This document shows, piece by piece, positions 33,185 through 36,651 of a DNA stretch of 36,651 nt. A program made the position numbers and the translations under genes. The stretch lies in contig DATMTS010000096.1 in the NCBI GenBank assembly GCA_035564555.1, forward strand, positions 1-36,651. Direction: 5' to 3'. The notes under the pieces are model-generated. The model did no database searches. It worked only from the letters and a program-made list of their open reading frames with translations, and had not been told where the DNA came from. The stretch is from DATMTS01 sp035564555. Lineage in GTDB: Bacteria; Actinomycetota; Actinomycetes; Actinomycetales; Microbacteriaceae. How positions within the stretch are numbered: position 1 is the first letter of the stretch; every line of letters starts with the position of its first letter.

Positions 33185-33509
33185 GATCTCTCCATGGATG
33201 ACGGCCGTCGGTTCGTTGCCGGCCGCGCTGTTGGTTGCACTGATCTGAGTTGCACTGTTCTGGTTGTGGGAAGCAGCCGGTGACGTCGAGGTATGCCGAC
33301 GACTGGTGTCATGAGTGCTGATGAATGTAGTTGAGTTGCGATGCGTCGCGACGCGATCATCCCGAGACATCGGCGGGACGACCCGCCGTGCTACTCATGG
33401 TGGACTGAACCCCCGACATCCAGCATCCGACCGACAACCCGAAGGGCCGCATCCCATCTCACCGGGAAGTCAGCCGACCGACAAGTCTCGCACGTATTCG
33501 CTTCCGGCG
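33185..33509. other. Leader and upstream region of the ABC exporter genes
   Basis: These 325 bases between two minus-strand genes hold no gene I can support. They contain two near-identical 14-base direct repeats (33234-33247 and 33249-33262; pattern GTTGCACTG-TCTG) 50 to 80 bases before the exporter start, and a perfect 12-base palindrome GCGTCGCGACGC (33343-33354). These could be binding sites for the exporter's regulator, which is not encoded next to it. Confidence 0.5.
33234..33262. repeat. Tandem 14-base direct repeats upstream of the ABC exporter
   Basis: GTTGCACTGATCTG (33234-33247) and GTTGCACTGTTCTG (33249-33262) differ at one base and are 15 bases apart. Their position in the untranslated leader of the exporter genes suggests binding sites, or a chance duplication. 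Confidence 0.6.
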
Positions 33510-34175
33510 TCAACAACTCGTGCGACAGGGCCGAGTCCGAAATTCCGTGAGTGCTATGCGATAGCGTCCGGGATCGGCTCGGGTTTCAGCGGTGAGGAGG
33601 AGTGCGTGTGTGCCGATGACCCGCGTGTAGGTGCCGCGGCATGGTATTTGCACGATCTTCTTTAGCCCAGAACGCCACGCTGCGATCAACGCGTCAAGCG
33701 CCGCGTGCTCGGGCTGTTCATTCATGGGTTGCCGCGCACGATCCACGCGTTGCTGAAACAGCATATGCATCCACTGCTCTGCCTCGACAGTCATCGCGTC
33801 GGGTCCGAATTCGTCGCGCCACGACGGACCGACGAGTTCGCGTAGAAGCCGCGAACGTTCTTCCCTGCCGACCGCAGAAGCATGCAGACGCTCGAGCACA
33901 ACCGGCTTGGGCGATGTCCCAGAATGCTGAAGGCAAGCGGTCCAGATTCGTGGCCATGCATCCCGCCACTTCGTGATCGGAGCCGCAGCCCGCTTCGGAC
34001 CATCGATGAAGGGTGGAGTGTCCACGAGTTCGGGCGGTAGGTCATCGCCTTCGGGCCACAACCGCCACGCCTCGCGGATCCACAGCAGCTCCAGCAGCGT
34101 TTGCGAGTCGTCGTCGATGGTGAGCACCATGTCATGCGGCCACGGGTTGTCCGGAATCGGTTGGGATGAACGCAC
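33510..34175 (-). CDS. Conserved soluble protein, function unknown
   Basis: This 221-residue protein has no membrane helix or signal peptide. It starts with MRSSQPIPDNPWPHDMVLTIDDDSQTLLELLWIREAWRLWP and is Trp/Leu/Arg-rich throughout, with a cysteine-containing end. I do not recognise a named domain. The orderly acidic/hydrophobic pattern and codon use argue that it is real. ATG 34175 is the first start; the ribosome site, GAGGGAGG, is eight bases upstream. A (CGGTG)6 tract lies about 35 bases upstream of the start, between this gene and the membrane protein gene. Confidence 0.7.
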   Translation of the reverse strand: MRSSQPIPDNPWPHDMVLTIDDDSQTLLELLWIREAWRLWPEGDDLPPELVDTPPFIDGPKRAAAPITKWRDAWPRIWTACLQHSGTSPKPVVLERLHASAVGREERSRLLRELVGPSWRDEFGPDAMTVEAEQWMHMLFQQRVDRARQPMNEQPEHAALDALIAAWRSGLKKIVQIPCRGTYTRVIGTHALLLTAETRADPGRYRIALTEFRTRPCRTSC

Positions 34176-34210
34176 AATGCCTCCCTCGACTCGACTGTGC
34201 CCATCCTGGC

Positions 34211-34244
34211 CGGTGCGGTGCGGTGCGGTGCGGTGCGGTGCGGT
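34211..34244. repeat. Pentanucleotide microsatellite (CGGTG)6
   Basis: Six exact tandem copies of CGGTG (34211-34240) are followed by a partial seventh (CGGT). The tract lies between the stop of the membrane protein gene (34260) and the start of the 33510-34175 gene, both on the minus strand. Such tracts change length by slippage, so it could alter spacing between promoter elements and the downstream gene. Confidence 0.9.
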
Positions 34245-34259
34245 TCGCGCCGTGACCGG

Positions 34260-35105
34260 TTACCGCTCAGGGCTCGTCCCTGACCGAACGCGTCGAGAAG
34301 CGTACCGGTTGTGCAGGATGACGAGAACAACCATCGCCACTACACAGAGGACGACGACCACGGATGCGAACACGTCGCCCCGGAGGGTGAGAAAGGCAGA
34401 GAGCTGCCCGATCATCCGCATTCGGGTGCCGAACCCGTCGCCGGTGACGTTCGGAGCCACCGCGTACATCGCCACACTGAGCCCGCCCACCGCGAACAGT
34501 AGGAGGCCACCGGTCACCAGTTCGCCGCGGGAGACGGTGCTGTCGATGGCACGGCCCGGCGCGGACGCCCTCTCCGGCAGCGCCCCGGCGATGATCCACG
34601 CCACCGGGAGCACGACCATGCCGAAGAGAACGAAGCCGGAGATCGTGGCGGCCAGGCTCAGGACCACCATCAACAACATCACCTGATAGATCGACATCGA
34701 CGGATCGAACCCGGTGGCCGAGGTCGACGGCGGCGTTGTGACCAGCAGGCCGACGGCGAGAAGTACCGGTACGCCCCAGAACACCACACCGGATCCCGAG
34801 CTCGATTCTGTGACCGACGCCAAGGAAACGCGCGCTCGAAACGTTCCGCTGGCACGCACGAAAGCGAACATGATCACCTGCAGCGTTCCTCCCAGGACGC
34901 TCACTCCGAGGAACAGGACTGTGAATGTCGGGAAATCCTGCGAAGGCGCGACGACGTAGGCAAGCCAGCTCCAGAGTCCGAACCCCACCGTGCCGGCGAA
35001 GATCAAGAGCTCAGCGACACCGATCCGGTCGACGAAGCGCAGAATACGGGACCGGGAGGGCGTGGGCGCTGAGGCCGTCCTCTTTGTGCGGTTCGGCGAT
35101 GTCAC
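34260..35105 (-). CDS. Integral membrane protein with about six helices, function unknown
   Basis: This 281-residue protein has a basic Ser/Thr-rich N-terminal tail (about 25 residues) and six hydrophobic segments (about 30-50, 60-85, 108-125, 140-175, 198-220 and 245-265). The C-terminus is Arg-rich and cytoplasmic. I do not recognise a family or a substrate-binding motif. GTG 35105 appears to be the start, and a TAGGCT -10 box (35118-35113) ends seven bases before it, so the mRNA may be leaderless. It is followed by the (CGGTG)6 tract and the 33510-34175 gene. Confidence 0.75.
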   Translation of the reverse strand: MTSPNRTKRTASAPTPSRSRILRFVDRIGVAELLIFAGTVGFGLWSWLAYVVAPSQDFPTFTVLFLGVSVLGGTLQVIMFAFVRASGTFRARVSLASVTESSSGSGVVFWGVPVLLAVGLLVTTPPSTSATGFDPSMSIYQVMLLMVVLSLAATISGFVLFGMVVLPVAWIIAGALPERASAPGRAIDSTVSRGELVTGGLLLFAVGGLSVAMYAVAPNVTGDGFGTRMRMIGQLSAFLTLRGDVFASVVVVLCVVAMVVLVILHNRYASRRVRSGTSPER

Positions 35106-35112
35106 GACTCAA

Positions 35113-35118
35113 AGCCTA
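35113..35118 (-). promoter_or_regulatory. -10 element giving a probable leaderless transcript
   Basis: TAGGCT on the minus strand ends seven bases before the GTG start at 35105, the distance at which transcription would begin at or next to the start codon. It is the same hexamer as in the aceE and peroxiredoxin promoters. No -35 box is clear. Confidence 0.45.
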
Positions 35119-35320
35119 GCCAACGGCCCTCGGTACGTATCGAGAACCGCCGCCGGGACGCACAAGGCCCTTGTTGGGCTCCCACTCAAAGCCTATGTAG
35201 CTCAGCTACCGGCTTTTCGGTCAGGATGTCAGCGGCCCTCTTGTGGGCTCCCTTCGTCGATACACGCGACCTTGCGGAACTGGTAGCGGCACTCAAGCTC
35301 CCGGAACGGTGACGGATCGC

Positions 35321-36025
35321 TCAGCGCGCGGCGTCGCGTCGACCCACGACCTGATCGAGTTCCTCGCGAAGCGCCGACGCCCCCTCGAGAACGATCGGCG
35401 CTCCCAGATGGACGGCGTGACCTGCACGGACTTCCAGCCACCGATAGCGGGGCATCCGGTATCGGTTGTGCAGCGCCGGCGCGCCCTCACGATCTACTTC
35501 CTCTGTGCCGTCGCTGTAGTAACCCACCTTTCGTGAGACCGCGTTGGATGCCGGATTGTCAGCGAAAGCACCGGTCGTGGCCTCGGCCGCTCCGAGTCCT
35601 TCGAACAGCAGATGAAGTATGAGCATCCTCATCCGGGTGCCGATGCCCTGACCCTGGAATTCTCGGCCCAGCCAAGATCCGGTGCTGGCGATCCGGAGCA
35701 CCTGCCAGTCCTTAGCCCCGGCCCCTTGCGACCCCACGACGATGCCGTCGACGAGCACGGCGCAATTCAGACGGAACGCGCCTGGACCGACCGCGAGCCT
35801 CGTCGCCCACTGATGCGTCAGCACGCTGCGCATGACTTGCTCAGGAGTGCCCCGCGTCCACGGCCTCATGAATGGCATCCGGTTGGCGTCATGCACCCCG
35901 CGGGTGGCCAAGTGGGCGAGTTCGACGATCAGTTCGTCATCCATCCAGCGCAATTCGACATTCCCCGAACGCGCGACCACTCCGGCAGCCGGCCACAGCG
36001 AGGCGAGCGCACTCGATGCCTTCAT
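35321..36025 (-). CDS. GNAT-family N-acetyltransferase (RimJ/RimL-like)
   Basis: This 234-residue acetyl-CoA-dependent acetyltransferase has the core strands ending in RLNCAVLVDGIVVGSQGA, the acetyl-CoA loop GREFQGQGIGTRMRMLILHLLFEGLG (about residues 120-145; the Q/RxxGxG/A pattern reads QGQGIG), and the C-terminal NPASNAVSRKVGY motif typical of RimJ/RimL proteins. Acceptors in this group are protein N-termini, ribosomal proteins or small amines; this one is unassigned. ATG 36025 is used; a shorter start at residue 28 (MDDELIVELAHLA) would still keep the fold. It is a single gene, flanked on the right by a possible element boundary. Confidence 0.87.
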   Translation of the reverse strand: MKASSALASLWPAAGVVARSGNVELRWMDDELIVELAHLATRGVHDANRMPFMRPWTRGTPEQVMRSVLTHQWATRLAVGPGAFRLNCAVLVDGIVVGSQGAGAKDWQVLRIASTGSWLGREFQGQGIGTRMRMLILHLLFEGLGAAEATTGAFADNPASNAVSRKVGYYSDGTEEVDREGAPALHNRYRMPRYRWLEVRAGHAVHLGAPIVLEGASALREELDQVVGRRDAAR

Positions 36026-36307
36026 TACTCAAGATTGGCAGACCGACTGAACATCCCGACGAATCCGAGGCGCGAACCGCTGGTGCGGCCGCGCCCTCGG
36101 CGGATGTGAGCGCCACGGATTCATAGTGGAAGCCGAACAGCATCCTGTTACGGCCGGCGTGCAGATGACGAACTTCCACATGGTCAAGCCGCTCCGTACC
36201 GCAAGCTAGTCCGAGCATTTCTCTGGGTGCTCGGGAGCGAACAGCGAGTCACGCGACCTCGCTGGCATAGCCGTAATGACTGCCGTTCCCAGTGCTTACA
36301 AGGGAAG

Positions 36308-36362
36308 TAGGGCGGACGGGACTTGAACCCGTGACCGGCGGATTATGAGTCCGATGCTCTAC
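36308..36362 (-). pseudogene. 3' fragment of a CAT-anticodon tRNA gene (Met or Ile2), probable attachment-site remnant
   Basis: On the minus strand, GTAGAGC, then an anticodon arm with loop CTCATAA (anticodon CAT), a T arm with GGGTTCAAGTCCC, the acceptor return CCGCCCT and a discriminator A are all present. The 5' acceptor strand (expected AGGGCGG) and most of the D arm are missing; unrelated sequence begins at about 36363. The anticodon stem also has one mismatch. A tRNA 3' end repeated without its 5' half is the usual scar at the far end of an element integrated into a tRNA gene. The element would extend to the right. Confidence 0.75.
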
Positions 36363-36392
36363 TTACGGCTGCAGAAACGCGTGCGAGGACGT

Positions 36393-36420
36393 CAAAATCC
36401 GCGGAATTACGCGGATTTTG
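36393..36420. terminator. Perfect hairpin with A and T tracts, bidirectional terminator
   Basis: CAAAATCCGCG (36393-36403) and CGCGGATTTTG (36410-36420) form a perfect 11-pair stem with a six-base loop. A run of A on one side and T on the other allows termination in both directions. A second perfect inverted pair, ACGTGATC/GATCACGT (36427-36434 and 36440-36447), follows within ten bases. Confidence 0.75.
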
Positions 36421-36462
36421 AGTGTCACGTGATCACCGCGATCACGTTGGTTTTCATTCAAG

Positions 36463-36484
36463 TGTGGGCAAAATGTGGGCAAAC
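36463..36484 (+). repeat. Two tandem 11-base repeats beside the tRNA remnant
   Basis: TGTGGGCAAAA (36463-36473) and TGTGGGCAAAC (36474-36484) are directly adjacent. Short direct repeats near an attachment site are typical arm-type binding sites of tyrosine integrases; the integrase gene itself is not in the window. Confidence 0.65.
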
Positions 36485-36515
36485 GAGCTGCATCGCAGGG
36501 TCTTGCGCCGTGTGA

Positions 36516-36588
36516 TGTCTCAGGACATTGGTAACGAATCTGCCTCAGGACACCGGTAACACTTCATGTCGCAGGACATCGGTAACAG
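36516..36588. repeat. Three spaced 22-base repeats at the insertion sequence end
   Basis: Copies at 36516-36537, 36541-36562 and 36567-36588 share the pattern TG-C-CAGGACA-CGGTAAC, with 25 and 26 bases between starts. The spacing puts them at near-constant intervals on the helix. They are probably transposase binding sites. Confidence 0.8.
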
Positions 36589-36651
36589 TTAGCAGGGTTT
36601 GCGTGGGCCACGCGGTCCTCGAGGGTTGCCGCTGCCGACGTATTTGGTTCC
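36589..36651 (-). CDS. C-terminal end of a transposase, IS481-like, 5'-partial
   Basis: Reading left from the window edge, the minus strand gives 20 codons, GTKYVGSGNPRGPRGPRKPC, then TAA (36591-36589). The glycine/proline/arginine-rich end resembles the tail of IS481-family transposases, whose DDE catalytic part would lie to the right of the window. The stop codon sits at the inner edge of the third 22-base repeat. Too little is visible to judge whether the gene is intact. Confidence 0.5.
   Translation of the reverse strand, partial: GTKYVGSGNPRGPRGPRKPC

Larger units (their letters stand above)
36511..36651 (-). mobile_element. End of an IS481-like insertion sequence, cut by the window edge
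   Basis: From TGTGATGTCTCAGGACA (36511) onward the sequence has the look of the terminal region of IS481-family elements: a TGT end, then repeats of the TGTCTCAGGACATTGGTAAC type, then the C-terminus of a transposase read leftward. The other end and the target duplication are outside the window, so family and completeness are tentative. Confidence 0.6.

Noticed and set aside
33185..33370. N-terminal extension of the ABC half-transporter
   Set aside because: The 62 extra codons are Ser/Thr/Asn-rich without similarity, and a good ribosome site stands directly before ATG 33184.
35195..35213. GTAGCTCAGCTACC resembling a tRNA D arm
   Set aside because: No anticodon or T arm follows; it is only a short palindrome.
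35937..36218. Minus-strand frame ending within the GNAT gene; its start resembles a protein C-terminus (LDHVEVRHLHAGRNRMLFG)
   Set aside because: The first 35 codons look protein-like and could be a gene fragment, but the rest overlaps the GNAT gene out of frame, and no family could be named.
36463..36588. Repeats at the right end as a CRISPR array
   Set aside because: The units are 11 or 22 bases, spacers are only 3-4 bases and no cas gene is near; an insertion sequence end explains them better.

Overview
The window is high-GC actinobacterial chromosome. The adjacent set aceE, a PucR-type FasR-like regulator, fabD, fabH, acpP, fabF, and a DUF3145 gene just beyond the terminator, together with frequent GTG starts and TANNNT-type -10 boxes, points to the Microbacteriaceae or a close relative. 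This assignment is inference from gene content and order; no species is claimed.

Layout. 1-5050: the end of a secreted M23 peptidase, a rubrerythrin-VIT1 fusion, a PLP-dependent decarboxylase, a decayed methyltransferase gene cut off by a tandem hairpin repeat, a small membrane protein, and tRNA-Val(TAC). 5150-14160: a peroxiredoxin divergent from the core block aceE-fasR-fabD-fabH-acpP-fabF, which couples acetyl-CoA supply to type II fatty acid synthesis. That block ends at a strong terminator, facing the DUF3145 gene. 14160-20500: a run of small regulator modules: PadR (apparently without its transporter), a phosphoesterase, a DGPF protein with an ECF42-type sigma factor behind an ECF-like promoter, a DUF1684 protein, and an ArsR-type regulator overlapping an MFS exporter gene. 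20500-24080: four minus-strand genes (a family A polymerase-like protein, a DHFR-like reductase, a methyltransferase and an SRPBCC protein). 24083-26453: a secreted GH5 endoglucanase behind two identical LacI-type operators. 26590-29261: a membrane protein with an XRE regulator, then an OhrR-Ohr-oxidoreductase peroxide-defence operon. 29394-33184: a heterodimeric ABC exporter with one degenerate ATP site. 33510-36025: two proteins of unknown function and a GNAT acetyltransferase.

The right edge (36308-36651) differs in character. A 3' fragment of a CAT-anticodon tRNA gene is followed by a perfect terminator-like hairpin, tandem 11-bp repeats, three 22-bp repeats, and the last 20 codons of what looks like an IS481-family transposase. 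I read this as the boundary of an integrated element that used a tRNA gene as its target; most of the element lies outside the window.

Recurring logic. Several modules pair a local regulator with a visible operator or promoter that would give autoregulation: ECF42, ArsR-MFS, PadR and OhrR-Ohr. I found no CRISPR array, no rRNA, and no complete phage or defence system. The most distinctive unexplained elements are the 37-bp tandem hairpin repeat at 4031-4104, the long hairpin between acpP and fabF, the paired LacI-type operators 189 bp apart, the pentanucleotide (CGGTG)6 tract, and the element boundary at the right end.
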